DNA of 64,000 nucleotides from Gimesia algae (GTDB taxonomy: Bacteria > Planctomycetota > Planctomycetia > Planctomycetales > Planctomycetaceae): NCBI RefSeq assembly GCF_007746795.1, contig NZ_CP036343.1, positions 5,493,357 through 5,557,356 of the forward strand, in the 5' to 3' direction. Shown here piece by piece: positions 34,909 through 44,840 of this stretch; position 1 is the stretch's first letter, and every line of letters starts with the position of its first letter. Below the pieces are notes generated by a model, which was given only the letters and a program-made list of their open reading frames with translations, was not told where the DNA came from and made no database searches. The translations under genes and the position numbers were made by a program.

Positions 34909-35314
34909 TCTGTTCGACCCCTCAATTCGGAGAACGCCTATATCTTTGCCAGACATGAGCCTGATTCCTGAGACTTGATCTATACGAATTGCGCGCCGCT
35001 ATGTTATGCTGAAGCAAAGCAATATTCACTCGATCTCAAACATGGTTGCTGCACAGATCCAGAGAATCCTGAACGTAATTAAGCTTTCCGTCTTAATTTA
35101 AGACCATGCTTAATTATCAGGCAAAGACCTGAGACATCTGCTGTGTTTGTGCGCGGACCTTTCGCTTGCGAATTGAGAAGTAGAGTAATTTCATCATAGA
35201 TTCAAGTTATCAACGATTACTTGCTTAATACGGCACGCAATCTGCTTAATTTGTATTTCATATATCAGATTTACAGCAATTCCGTCTTAAAAGGCTCGTT
35301 GAGGAATCGTCTAG
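34909..35314. other. Intergenic control region before the ATP-grasp cluster
   Basis: This stretch of about 400 bases holds a repeated GCTTAAT motif (copies at 35108, 35223 and 35244, one inverted at 35078) and a palindrome at 35090-35104. No coding frame looks real. It probably contains the promoter of the five-gene cluster that follows. Confidence 0.5.
35078..35250. promoter_or_regulatory. GCTTAAT motif cluster and palindrome
   Basis: TGCTTAAT occurs at 35107-35114, 35222-35229 and 35243-35250, the last two 21 bases (two helical turns) apart. ATTAAGC at 35078-35084 is the same motif inverted. GTCTTAA-T-TTAAGAC (35090-35104) is a perfect palindrome. Together they look like regulator sites upstream of the ATP-grasp operon. 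Confidence 0.4.
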
Positions 35315-36799
35315 ATGAGGTTAGCTCCCTACCAGTACAGTGAAATTTTTGATGAGATGTTTGCCCCCGATGGATCTCCCCGCGCCAGTGGCAAACTGTT
35401 TGTAGAACGCCTGCAAACCCTCACAGAAGGTAGCCTGCAGCAACGCCAGAAAGCGGCAGACATATCACTTCAGAACATGGGGATCACTTTTAATGTCTAC
35501 GGCCATGAAGCGGGTACCGAAAAAGTCTGGCCTTTTGATCTGCTTCCCCGGATTATCGATGCCGATGAATGGAAAACGATTGAAAGCGGTTTGAAGCAGC
35601 GAATCCATGCCTTAAATCTGTTTATCGATGATATCTATAACGAATGCAAAATCATCAAGGATGGAGCCGTTCCCGAAGAACTGGTCCAGACCTCTAAGAC
35701 ACTCCGTTCACAATGCAAAGGCTTTCATCCCCCCCAGGGAGTCTGGTGCCACATCACAGGCGTCGACCTGATTCGCGATCAGGATGGACAGATCTATGTT
35801 CTCGAAGACAATCTGAGATGCCCCTCTGGCGTTTCCTATGTCCTGGAAAACCGGGAACTGATGAAACGAACTTTTGCTCCGGTCTTCCAGGGGATGTCAG
35901 TCGCTCCCATTGAAGACTATAACGAACAGTTACTCAAAACGCTGCTGGACTGTGCGCCGGAAGGTGTGAACGATCCGACCGCGGTCGTGCTCACACCGGG
36001 CATCTACAACTCAGCCTATTTTGAACATACCTTTCTCGCCCAGCAGATGGGCGTCGAACTCGTACAGGGTCCCGACCTGGTTGTGGAAAACGGTTACGTT
36101 TTCATGAAAACCACCAAGGGACTGCGTCGAGTTGATGTGATCTATCGTCGCATTGACGATGACTTCCTGGATCCTAAAAATTTCCGACCTGATTCCGCAT
36201 TAGGCGTCGATCACCTCATGGATGTCTGCCGGGCCGGGCGAGTCACACTGGCCAATGCCCCTGGTACCGGAGTGGCAGACGACAAAGCCGTCTATGCTTA
36301 TGTGCCCGATATCATCAAATACTACCTGGGAGAAGAGGCGATTCTTCCCAACGTGCCGACCTTTCTATGTTCCGATGCCAAACAGCGTGAGCATGTGCTG
36401 GCCAATCTTGACAAACTTGTGGTGAAACCAACCAATGAATCCGGGGGTTACGGAATTCTGATGGGGCCGCATTCGTCTCAGGAAGAACGAGACAAAACCG
36501 CCGCCGCCATTCGTTCCAATCCGCGCGAGTGGATTGCGCAGCCAATGCTGAAACTGTCGACGGTCCCCACGCTGGTGGGTGATGAACTTCAACCACGGCA
36601 CGTTGACCTGCGGCCATTTGTCCTCTGTGGTAAAGAAATTTATGTGATGCCGGGCGGATTAACACGTGTTGCCCTGCGGGAAGGATCGATGGTTGTCAAT
36701 TCGTCACAAGGGGGTGGCAGTAAAGACACCTGGATCCTGCGTAATGGTCACTCTCAGACTGAGATAAACCATGCGGCAACTGCTCTGGAGAAATTTTGA
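35315..36799 (+). CDS. Circularly permuted ATP-grasp protein (amidoligase type)
   Basis: The 494-residue protein belongs to the circularly permuted ATP-grasp type 1 family. Motifs include [26 protein letters not shown] sequence near residue 60, [111 protein letters not shown], and [10 protein letters not shown]...[10 protein letters not shown] with the glycine-rich loop. ATP-grasp enzymes join a carboxylate to an amine through an acyl phosphate. Such genes co-occur with alpha-E and transglutaminase genes and are predicted to make or attach peptide tags. GAGGA precedes the start. Confidence 0.9.
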   Translation: MRLAPYQYSEIFDEMFAPDGSPRASGKLFVERLQTLTEGSLQQRQKAADISLQNMGITFNVYGHEAGTEKVWPFDLLPRIIDADEWKTIESGLKQRIHALNLFIDDIYNECKIIKDGAVPEELVQTSKTLRSQCKGFHPPQGVWCHITGVDLIRDQDGQIYVLEDNLRCPSGVSYVLENRELMKRTFAPVFQGMSVAPIEDYNEQLLKTLLDCAPEGVNDPTAVVLTPGIYNSAYFEHTFLAQQMGVELVQGPDLVVENGYVFMKTTKGLRRVDVIYRRIDDDFLDPKNFRPDSALGVDHLMDVCRAGRVTLANAPGTGVADDKAVYAYVPDIIKYYLGEEAILPNVPTFLCSDAKQREHVLANLDKLVVKPTNESGGYGILMGPHSSQEERDKTAAAIRSNPREWIAQPMLKLSTVPTLVGDELQPRHVDLRPFVLCGKEIYVMPGGLTRVALREGSMVVNSSQGGGSKDTWILRNGHSQTEINHAATALEKF

Positions 36800-37803
36800 T
36801 GCTCAGTCGCGTTGCGAGTTCTGTTTACTGGTTAAGTCGTTATGTTGAGCGTGCTGAGAATGTGGCGCGGTTTATTGACGTGAATTATAATCTGACTCTC
36901 GGAGAATCCGATACCCTTGGCGACCAGTGGGCGCCCCTGGTTTATACCACCGGCGATCAGATCCCCTATGAGAAACGCTATGGCGCGCCGAACCGGGATC
37001 ATGTTCTGAAGTTTCTGCTGTTCGATGAAAAAAATTCCAATTCCATTATCTCCTGTGTCTCCTACGCACGGGAGAATGCCAGAACGATTCGCGAAATCAT
37101 TCCTGCTGTTATGTGGGAACAGCTCAATCAGTTTTATTTTATGGTACGTTCAGCAGCGACGAATCCTGCGACTCTGGATCAGCCTCAGGAATTCTGCGAA
37201 CGTGTCAGACTGGCCAGTCACATGCTGGTAGGGGCCACAGAAGCAACCATGTCGCGCGGTGAAGCCTGGCATTTTTCACGCGTGGGACGGCTGATTGAAC
37301 GAGCCGATAAAACATCGCGGATTGTCGATGTTCAATACTATATTTTACTGCCAGACGCCCGGGATGTCGGAAGTGCTCTGGACGTGGTTCGCTGGTCTGC
37401 CCTGTTACGGTCAGCCAGCGCTTTGGCCATGTATCGACGGCAATACGGGAAAATCACTCCCAACAGTGTTGCCAACTTTTTAATTCTGGATACCCAGTTC
37501 CCCCGGGCCATGCACTTCTGCGTGAGAAAAGCTCAGGAGTCGTTGCGTTGTATCACGGGGAGTCAAACCGGAACCTTTATCAATCTGGCAGAGCAGCGTA
37601 TGGGCCTGTTGTGCTCCAATATGGATTACACCAGCGTCGAGGATATTATTCAGCAGGGATTGCACCAGTATATTGATGGCTTTCAAAAACAGTTGAACTC
37701 TGTCGGCAAAGCGATTCAGGAAGATTTCTTCACATCGCAGCAGAGTCAATCTCAGTCACAGAGCCAGACTGTCAATGAAAACAGCCAGTCTCAAACCAGT
37801 TGA
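36799..37803 (+). CDS. Alpha-E domain protein
   Basis: ATG 36799 overlaps the ATP-grasp stop (TGATG). The 334-residue product is all-helical with alpha-E signatures: [99 protein letters not shown], and FPRAMHFCVRKAQESLRCI. Conserved Glu/Arg-rich helices give the family its name; no activity has been established. It occurs almost only beside permuted ATP-grasp proteins. The C-terminal 25 residues are Gln/Ser-rich and disordered. Confidence 0.88.
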   Translation: MLSRVASSVYWLSRYVERAENVARFIDVNYNLTLGESDTLGDQWAPLVYTTGDQIPYEKRYGAPNRDHVLKFLLFDEKNSNSIISCVSYARENARTIREIIPAVMWEQLNQFYFMVRSAATNPATLDQPQEFCERVRLASHMLVGATEATMSRGEAWHFSRVGRLIERADKTSRIVDVQYYILLPDARDVGSALDVVRWSALLRSASALAMYRRQYGKITPNSVANFLILDTQFPRAMHFCVRKAQESLRCITGSQTGTFINLAEQRMGLLCSNMDYTSVEDIIQQGLHQYIDGFQKQLNSVGKAIQEDFFTSQQSQSQSQSQTVNENSQSQTS

Positions 37804-37861
37804 GTACTCAGCTTTTATTTTCCTGCGTTTTTTATCCTTCTTCTATGATTGCCTGAACATC

Positions 37862-40800
37862 ATGATCCGTGTCGCATTGAACCATAAGTCGATCTATCAC
37901 TATGATCGTTACGTCGAGCTGGCTCCCCAACTGGTTCGCCTCCGTCCTGCTCCCCACTGCCGTACCCCCATTCGCAGTTACTCACTGCGAGTTACTCCCG
38001 TTCAGCATTTTGTCAACTGGCTGCAGGACCCGCATAGTAACCATCTGGCGCGACTCGTGTTCCCGGAAAAGACCAATATGCTGCAGGTCGAAATTGATCT
38101 GGTTGCCGAAATGACCGTGATCAACCCCTTCGACTTCTTCCTGGAACCCGAGGCAAGCGAATACCCGTTTGCATACGATCCCACCCTCAAAAAAGATCTC
38201 CTGCCATTTCTGGATACCATAGAACCAGGACCGGAATTCTCTGCTCTGCTGGACTCGATCGACCGTTCTAAAATCAAGACAATTGATTTTCTGGTCGGCA
38301 TGAACCAACGCCTGCAGAACATGATCCGCTACGTCATCCGTATGGAACATGGCGTACAATCACCTGAAGCAACTCTGAAACTGGGCAGTGGCTCATGCCG
38401 AGACAGCGCCTGGCTGCTCGTGCAGGTGTTCCGACATCTGGGACTGGCAGCACGTTTTGTCTCCGGATACCTGATTCAATTGAAACCTGATATTGAATCG
38501 CTGGATGGCCCTTCCGGTGCTGCCGAAGATTTTACGGACCTGCATGCCTGGACCGAAGTCTTTCTGCCCGGCGCCGGCTGGATTGGCCTCGATCCGACTT
38601 CCGGATTATTTGCGGGTGAAGGACATATTCCTCTGGCGTGTACTCCGGAACCGCTCAACGCAGCACCGATCTCGGGAACTGTTGAAAAATGTGAAGTCAC
38701 TTTCCATCACGAAATGTCGGTTTCACGCGTGCATGAAGACCCCCGGATCACCAAACCTTATACAGAAGAGGTCTGGAAACGGATTGACAGCATTGGACAC
38801 CAGGTCGATGAAGCACTCCAAAAAGGAGACGTCCGCTTAACCATGGGGGGCGAACCGACGTTTGTTTCCATTGATGATATGGATGGGGACGAATGGAAAA
38901 CAGCGGCTGTCGGCCCCACAAAAAGAGGACTCGCTGGAAATTTGATTGAACTGCTGCGGCAGCGTTTTGCCCCTCAAGGCATGATTCATTACGGTCAGGG
39001 CAAATGGTATCCCGGGGAATCATTGCCACGCTGGGCATTAACCTGTATGTGGCGAACCGACGGACAGCCGATCTGGAACGACCCCATGCTGCTGGCAGCG
39101 CCGGAAGAAAATTACGACCACGATATCGAACACGCGCAGCAGTTTGCGGCAACGCTGGCAAAACGTCTGGGACTCAAGCCTGAATACGTCGCCACCGCTT
39201 ACGAAGATGCGATGTACTACATGTGGAAGGAACGCCGCCTGGCAGTAAATGCCGATGTGATGAATTCCGATCTGGTCGATGAAGAAGAACGTATTCGACT
39301 CGCCCGCGTCTTCGAACGCGGTCTGGGAGCCCCTGTCGGCTGTATGCTCCCCCTGATGCATCAATGGTGGCATGATAAACCCCGCTGGAAAAGTGGTGCC
39401 TGGCCCGTACGTTCAGAACAGCTGTTTTTAATTCCCGGCGATTCCCCCATGGGACTGCGTCTGCCTCTGGATTCGCTGCCGGCCGCCAAACCGGGTGAAT
39501 ATACTCCCTCACCGGTCGTCCCCTTCGAAGCCACCACTGATCTCCCCGAATATGATCAACTGCGACAGCAGTCTGCACAGCATCAAACCGCGCAGCATGT
39601 CACAGGTAACGTACAGCATCAGGTGCTGCAGCGGGTCGGCGCAGGGGGTGGATTTGATTCCCTTGATCAGGAACAGGAACCCGAAGCGGAAAATACACCC
39701 GTTGAACCGGATGTAATTCGCACGGCGATGTGCTTCGAAACGCGTGAAGGTGTCCTGCATATCTTTATGCCGCCTGTGGATCATCTGGAGAGCTACCTGG
39801 AACTGCTGGCGGAAATTGAACAGACGGCCGCCGAACTGGAAATCCCCGTCATTGTAGAAGGTTATCTGCCTCCGAATGACTACCGGCTCCAGCATATCAA
39901 AGCCACTCCTGATCCAGGTGTGATCGAAGTCAACGTGCATCCTGCCAAAAGCTGGCGGGAACTGGTGGATATCACATCCGGAGTCTATGAGGACGCACGT
40001 CAGTCTCGACTCGGCACAGAGCAGTTTGATCTGGATGGTACGCACAACGGAACCGGGGGAGGCAATCACTTTGTGATGGGCTCCTATACGCCGCATGACA
40101 GTCCATTTTTACGACGTCCGGATCTCTTAAAAAGCCTGCTCGCTTACTGGCATAACCATCCCTCATTGTCCTACTTCTTCTCAGGCCGCTTCATTGGTCC
40201 CACCAGTCAGGCGCCGCGTGTTGATGAGGGCCGCTGCGATGCGGTCTACGAACTTCAGATTGCTTTCGAACAGATTCCGGAAAAAGGTGAATGTCCACCA
40301 TGGTTGGTCGACCGGGTGTTTCGACACCTGCTGGTTGACCTGACAGGTAATACACACCGGGCAGAATTCTGTATCGATAAGCTCTATTCACCCGATAGTG
40401 CTACCGGTCGGCTGGGTCTGGTGGAATTTCGCGGGTTTGAAATGCCGCCGCACTGGCAGATGAGTCTGACGCAACAACTTCTGTTGCGGGCACTGGTCGC
40501 CCGCTTCTGGAATGCACCCTATAAAATCGACCTGGTGGATTGGAACACCTCCATTCATGATCGCTGGCTGCTGCCCCATTTTATCCAGCAGGATTTCGAA
40601 GATATTATTTCAGAACTGAATGAGGAAGGTTTTGATCTGGACGCCAGCTGGTTCGGGCCACACTACGAATTTCGTTTTCCCCATATTGGAGAAATGCAAT
40701 ACCGGGGGATTCATGTAGAACTGAGAACGGCCATTGAGCCATGGTACGTTCTGGGTGAAGAACCCGCCGGCGGTGCGACCGCCCGTTACGTGGATTCTTC

Positions 40801-41227
40801 CGTGCAGCGTCTGCAGGTGAAGGCCCAGGGAATGTCCAACGGGCGTCACATTCTGCTGTGCAATGGACGTAAGATTCCCCTCCATGCTACCGGGACGGAA
40901 GGCGAATTTGTCGCCGGCGTCAGATACCGGGCCTGGCAGCCACCCAACTGCCTGCATCCGACAATTCCGGTCGATGAGCCTCTGGTTTTCGATCTGGTGG
41001 ATACCTGGGTAAATCGTTCCATAGGGGGCTGTACGTACCATGTTGGACATCCTGGTGGACTCAATCCGGGAACTTTTCCGGTCAACGGTTACGAAGCAGA
41101 AAGCCGCCGCGCGGGTCGATTTTTCAAGATGGGACACACAGGAGGAACCAGTTCCATACCTGAAGATGAAAAAAATGCCATGTTTCCGCTGACACTTGAT
41201 CTTCGCCGAAACCGAGGCATTGTGTAA
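37862..41227 (+). CDS. Transglutaminase-like protein fused to DUF2126
   Basis: The product has about 1,121 residues. The N-terminal 300 are a bacterial transglutaminase-like domain, starting MIRVALNHKSIYHYDRYVELAPQLVRLRPAPHCRTPI. The catalytic triad is visible as Cys179 in LGSGSCRDSAW, His228 in DLHAWTEVF and Asp244 in GLDPTSG. The remainder matches DUF2126: LTMGGEPTFVSIDDMDGDEW, YGQGKWYPGESLPRWALTCMWRTDG, and RPDLLKSLLAYWHNHPSLSYFFSGRFIGPTSQAPRVDE. The role is probably amidase/peptidase or transfer on a peptide made by the ATP-grasp partner. An in-frame ATG at 37775 adds a hydrophobic leader overlapping the previous gene, but the family N-terminus starts at 37862. Confidence 0.88.
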   Translation: MIRVALNHKSIYHYDRYVELAPQLVRLRPAPHCRTPIRSYSLRVTPVQHFVNWLQDPHSNHLARLVFPEKTNMLQVEIDLVAEMTVINPFDFFLEPEASEYPFAYDPTLKKDLLPFLDTIEPGPEFSALLDSIDRSKIKTIDFLVGMNQRLQNMIRYVIRMEHGVQSPEATLKLGSGSCRDSAWLLVQVFRHLGLAARFVSGYLIQLKPDIESLDGPSGAAEDFTDLHAWTEVFLPGAGWIGLDPTSGLFAGEGHIPLACTPEPLNAAPISGTVEKCEVTFHHEMSVSRVHEDPRITKPYTEEVWKRIDSIGHQVDEALQKGDVRLTMGGEPTFVSIDDMDGDEWKTAAVGPTKRGLAGNLIELLRQRFAPQGMIHYGQGKWYPGESLPRWALTCMWRTDGQPIWNDPMLLAAPEENYDHDIEHAQQFAATLAKRLGLKPEYVATAYEDAMYYMWKERRLAVNADVMNSDLVDEEERIRLARVFERGLGAPVGCMLPLMHQWWHDKPRWKSGAWPVRSEQLFLIPGDSPMGLRLPLDSLPAAKPGEYTPSPVVPFEATTDLPEYDQLRQQSAQHQTAQHVTGNVQHQVLQRVGAGGGFDSLDQEQEPEAENTPVEPDVIRTAMCFETREGVLHIFMPPVDHLESYLELLAEIEQTAAELEIPVIVEGYLPPNDYRLQHIKATPDPGVIEVNVHPAKSWRELVDITSGVYEDARQSRLGTEQFDLDGTHNGTGGGNHFVMGSYTPHDSPFLRRPDLLKSLLAYWHNHPSLSYFFSGRFIGPTSQAPRVDEGRCDAVYELQIAFEQIPEKGECPPWLVDRVFRHLLVDLTGNTHRAEFCIDKLYSPDSATGRLGLVEFRGFEMPPHWQMSLTQQLLLRALVARFWNAPYKIDLVDWNTSIHDRWLLPHFIQQDFEDIISELNEEGFDLDASWFGPHYEFRFPHIGEMQYRGIHVELRTAIEPWYVLGEEPAGGATARYVDSSVQRLQVKAQGMSNGRHILLCNGRKIPLHATGTEGEFVAGVRYRAWQPPNCLHPTIPVDEPLVFDLVDTWVNRSIGGCTYHVGHPGGLNPGTFPVNGYEAESRRAGRFFKMGHTGGTSSIPEDEKNAMFPLTLDLRRNRGIV

Positions 41228-41257
41228 GATTACTCCAACCGAGTATTGGGTTTAGAG

Positions 41258-41326
41258 AGGAACCGGTTCCTGCACTGTTGAAGATTTTTCACTCGCCTGA
41301 CGACTGCATCCTGTCCGGATGCAGTC
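41258..41326. promoter_or_regulatory. Palindrome and hairpin between cluster genes
   Basis: AGGAACCGGTTCCT (41258-41271) is a 14-bp perfect palindrome. GACTGCATCC (41302-41311) pairs with GGATGCAGTC (41317-41326) around five bases, without a T-run. They occupy the only sizeable gap (146 bases) inside the ATP-grasp cluster and may separate two transcripts or processing products. Confidence 0.45.
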
Positions 41327-41373
41327 ACGCCCACAATTGATCCATCGCATCACCTTTAGGAATACTGCAAATC

Positions 41374-43914
41374 GTGCCCACATCGCCGCTCTCTGTGAAC
41401 AACATTTTCCAGGGCTATACTCCTCCCGGCGGAGCATACGATGAGTTCCTGCTGGACACAGGAGAACCACGCCTGCATGCGAAAAATTTTCTTGATACCG
41501 TTGTAAAAATAGGTCGCGAGGAATTCGAACATCGCTGGCAACAGGCACAACGAACCGTGCAGGCCAATGACTTCGCCTACAGCGGTGTGGTCACACCCAA
41601 AGACCAGCCCCGTCCCTGGGAACTGGACGCGATTCCCTTTCTGATTTCATCTGCCGAATGGAAGACGATCTCCACGGCCTTGAGACAACGGGCGCAACTG
41701 TTAAATCTCATATTGAAAGACCTGTTTGGAAAACAGACGCTGTTAAAAAATGGGGTACTGCCTGCAGAACTTGTGTATTCTCACCCCGGTTTTCTGCGTG
41801 CCTATCATCGGGAACAGCTGCGTAACGACTGTTTTCTGCACTTTTATGCCGCTGATCTGGCGCGCTCTCCTAATGGGGAATGGTGGGTGCTCGCCGACCG
41901 GACGGAAGCGGCTTCCGGGATTGGCTTCGCGCTGGAAAACCGGATTCTGACCTCGCGTATGTTTCCTGAACTCTTTCAACAATGTAATGTCGAACGGCTG
42001 GCGCCGTTTTTTATTGCTGCACAGGAAACACTCCGCAAGCTGACTCCCCAGAGTCTGGAGAATCCGCGTGTCGTGCTGCTCAGCCATGGTCCGACCAGCC
42101 CCAACTATTTTGAAGACGCGTACCTGGCGCGTTACCTGGGTTACACCCTCGTCGAAGGCGGGGATCTTGCCGTCCGAAAAAATCAGGTAATGTTGAAAAC
42201 ACTGGGTGGCCTGATTCCCGTTGATGTCATTTTCCGGCGTCAGAACAGTCGTGATTGTGACCCGCTGGAAATGAAATACTCAAACTCCCGGCTCGGCGTC
42301 TCCGGACTCAGCCAGTCGGCCCGCTCCGGCCAGGTTGGTATTGCCAATGCACTGGGCAGTGGTCTGATTGAATCCGTCGCCTTCATGGCGTTCATGCCTC
42401 GCCTGAGTAAAGCGCTATTGGGTACAGAATTACTCATGCCCGGCGTCGCTTCCTGGTGGTGTGGTGACCCGGAACAGTTGAGCTACGTCCTGAAGAATCT
42501 GGAGAAACTCACCATTTATCCCGCGTTTCGAATCCGCGGGAAAGACAATCCTTCGGTCGAATCTCTCAATCAGATGTCACCGAAGAAGTTGACGGAACTG
42601 ATCAAGTCTCATCCTTCCGGATTTGCTGCTCAGGAGAAAGTCATCCGTTCCAGTGTTCCCGTCTGGCGGGGACAGATCCAGCCCGCGCACCTGTCGCTGC
42701 GTGCGTATGCTGTTTCCAGCGGTGACTCCTATACGGTGATGCAAGGCGCACTGGGGCGCACTTCAACCAGCCTCGATCCTCTGGAAGTCTCCATTCGCAA
42801 AGGGGAAGGCAGTAAAGATGTCTGGATTCTCTCAGATGAGCCTGTTGAACATATCACACTGTTGAATGAACAAGGCCGAACGATCTCACTTAAGCGGAGT
42901 GGTTCAGAATTACCCAGTCGCGCCGCAGATAATATTTTCTGGCTGGGGAGACAACTGGAACGGGCAGAAGCGCTGGCACGATTATTACGCAGCGCAGTCA
43001 ATCGACTCAGTGGGGAAACGCGATCTACCAGTGACCTGGAAGTCCCGGTGCTCCTGCGCTGCCTCGCTGATCAGGGACAGATTGAACCGGGCTACGCCAT
43101 TGATAAAATGCGAAACCAGTTGCCACCCATCGAGCATGTCCTGCCGACCGCAGTCTTCGATAAATCACAGTCCAGTTCACTGCGTTCGATCGTGGATGAA
43201 CTGTTCCGACTGGGCTCGATTGTACGCGACCGGATTTCACTCGATACCTGGCGCATCATCCGCCGTATTGATAAAGGTTTCCAGCCCCCCGGTTACGGAA
43301 CAACAAACCTGTCTGACGTGCTGACGATCACCGACGACCTTATTACCGAACTGGCTGCCTTCAGCGGGATCGTCATGGAAAGCATGACACGTACGCAGGC
43401 GTTTCGTTTCCTCGAACTGGGACGGCGTGTGGAGCGTTCACTGCAGATTATCAGCCTGGTCAAAAATTCGTTTGTGCCGATGCCTGAAGTCCAGAGCCCG
43501 ATCTTCGAAACCGTTCTGGAAGTCGCCGACAGCCTGATGACTTACCGCTCCCGTTACCTGTCAAACCTGCAACTGGCGGCGGTACTCGATTTATTACTGA
43601 CTGACGAATCGAATCCGCGATCACTGGTATTCCAGTTCATGCAACTGGCCAAACATGTGGAACGACTGCCGCGTAATCGTGAGTTACCCGGATACACTTC
43701 CGAGCAGAGACTCGTCATGACCCTGCTACATTCCGTGCGCATGCTGGATATTCAGGAAATAGCTGATACACACTGTCTGGGAGACTATGAACCCCTGGAA
43801 AAACTGTTTGAAACCTGGGACTATCAACTGCCGAAACTGTCGGAAGCGATTTCACATCGGTACCTTGTACACGCTGTTTCCTCTCATCAACTCTCAGACA
43901 TCAGCCCGCAATGA
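41374..43914 (+). CDS. Fusion of permuted ATP-grasp and alpha-E domains
   Basis: The 846-residue protein starts at GTG 41374. Residues 1-480 repeat the ATP-grasp family: LLDTGEPRLHAKNFLDTVVKIGREEF, WVLADRTEAASGIGFALENRILTSRMFPELF, VVLLSHGPTSPNYFEDAYLARYLGYTLVEGGDLAVRKNQVMLKT and AQEKVIRSSVPVW...HLSLRAYAVSSGDSYTVMQGALGR. From about residue 510 the alpha-E part follows (LPSRAADNIFWLGRQLERAEALARLLRSAVNRLSGE; FSGIVMESMTRTQAFRFLELGRRVERSLQIISLV). The ATP-grasp half lacks the clear KPxNESGGYG motif of the first copy (it reads KLTIYPAFRIRGKDNPS), so its ATP site may be degenerate. The stop overlaps the next start. Confidence 0.88.
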   Translation: MPTSPLSVNNIFQGYTPPGGAYDEFLLDTGEPRLHAKNFLDTVVKIGREEFEHRWQQAQRTVQANDFAYSGVVTPKDQPRPWELDAIPFLISSAEWKTISTALRQRAQLLNLILKDLFGKQTLLKNGVLPAELVYSHPGFLRAYHREQLRNDCFLHFYAADLARSPNGEWWVLADRTEAASGIGFALENRILTSRMFPELFQQCNVERLAPFFIAAQETLRKLTPQSLENPRVVLLSHGPTSPNYFEDAYLARYLGYTLVEGGDLAVRKNQVMLKTLGGLIPVDVIFRRQNSRDCDPLEMKYSNSRLGVSGLSQSARSGQVGIANALGSGLIESVAFMAFMPRLSKALLGTELLMPGVASWWCGDPEQLSYVLKNLEKLTIYPAFRIRGKDNPSVESLNQMSPKKLTELIKSHPSGFAAQEKVIRSSVPVWRGQIQPAHLSLRAYAVSSGDSYTVMQGALGRTSTSLDPLEVSIRKGEGSKDVWILSDEPVEHITLLNEQGRTISLKRSGSELPSRAADNIFWLGRQLERAEALARLLRSAVNRLSGETRSTSDLEVPVLLRCLADQGQIEPGYAIDKMRNQLPPIEHVLPTAVFDKSQSSSLRSIVDELFRLGSIVRDRISLDTWRIIRRIDKGFQPPGYGTTNLSDVLTITDDLITELAAFSGIVMESMTRTQAFRFLELGRRVERSLQIISLVKNSFVPMPEVQSPIFETVLEVADSLMTYRSRYLSNLQLAAVLDLLLTDESNPRSLVFQFMQLAKHVERLPRNRELPGYTSEQRLVMTLLHSVRMLDIQEIADTHCLGDYEPLEKLFETWDYQLPKLSEAISHRYLVHAVSSHQLSDISPQ

Positions 43915-44822
43915 AATACAAAATCACTCACACCACGAAGTATGCTTATTCCCAGGCGGTTCCGGTCTGCCACAATCTGGTGCATCTTGCGCCGCGGGCG
44001 TTACCCAGTCAGGTGTGCAACGAATTTCAATTGTTAATCCACCCGGAACCCTTCAATATCACGCACCGCAAGGACTATTTTGGAAACGACGTTTCGTATT
44101 TCTCGATCGATCAGGCTCACATGGGACTGAGCGTCACTGCAACAAGCGAGGTTTCTGTAATGGACGTTCCGCTGGTCACTGCTGCGGATACCCCACCCTG
44201 GGAAATCGTTGCTCAGCAACTCAAAGAGGAGCATACGGCAGGCGTACTCGACGCGTATCAGTTTATCTTCGATTCTCCAGGGGTGAAACTGTTTCCCGAG
44301 TTAACAGAATACGCGAAGATTTCCTTTCAGGAAAACCGCCCGATCCTGGAAGCAGTCCTGGAACTGACCGCCCGCATCAATAAAGAATTTAAATACGATC
44401 CCCGGGCCACGAATGTGAATACGGAGATCAGTGAAGTGTTTGAGAAACAGCATGGCGTCTGCCAGGACTTCGCGCATTTTCAGATCGGTTGTCTGCGTGC
44501 CCTGGGACTGGCAGCCCGCTATGTCAGCGGATATCTGAGAACCAATCCTCCACCCGGCAAACCGCGACTGGTCGGCGCTGATGCTTCCCATGCCTGGCTC
44601 TCTGTGTATTGCGGAGAGAAAGCAGGCTGGATTGACGTAGACCCCACGAATAACGTACAGACTTCAGCCGATCATATTACGGTTGCCTGGGGAAGAGACT
44701 ATTACGATGTCTGTCCGATCCAGGGAACAATTGTCGGGGGAGGTGAACATCGCATGACGGTCTCTGTGGATGTTGCACCGGAAGAGCCTCAACCAGTCCC
44801 ACCGGATACCAATGGCACTTAA
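43911..44822 (+). CDS. Transglutaminase-like cysteine protease family protein
   Basis: The 303-residue protein has the N-terminal beta domain (MKYKITHTTKYAYSQAVPVCHNLVHLAPRALPSQ) and a transglutaminase core. Cys184 lies in KQHGVCQDFAHFQIGCLRALGLAARYVSGYL, His227 in GADASHAWLSVY and Asp244 in WIDVDPTNN. The sequence has no signal peptide. Proteins of this type beside permuted ATP-grasp genes are predicted to cleave or transfer the ligated peptide. The ATGA overlap with the fusion gene shows translational coupling. The gene ends 18 bases from the convergent DUF1552 gene. Confidence 0.92.
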   Translation: MKYKITHTTKYAYSQAVPVCHNLVHLAPRALPSQVCNEFQLLIHPEPFNITHRKDYFGNDVSYFSIDQAHMGLSVTATSEVSVMDVPLVTAADTPPWEIVAQQLKEEHTAGVLDAYQFIFDSPGVKLFPELTEYAKISFQENRPILEAVLELTARINKEFKYDPRATNVNTEISEVFEKQHGVCQDFAHFQIGCLRALGLAARYVSGYLRTNPPPGKPRLVGADASHAWLSVYCGEKAGWIDVDPTNNVQTSADHITVAWGRDYYDVCPIQGTIVGGGEHRMTVSVDVAPEEPQPVPPDTNGT

Positions 44823-44840
44823 CATGAAATTCTCATGCCT

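Noticed and set aside
39509..40096. 195-codon open frame antisense to the DUF2126 gene
   Set aside because: It lies inside a well-conserved domain on the other strand with no ribosome site.
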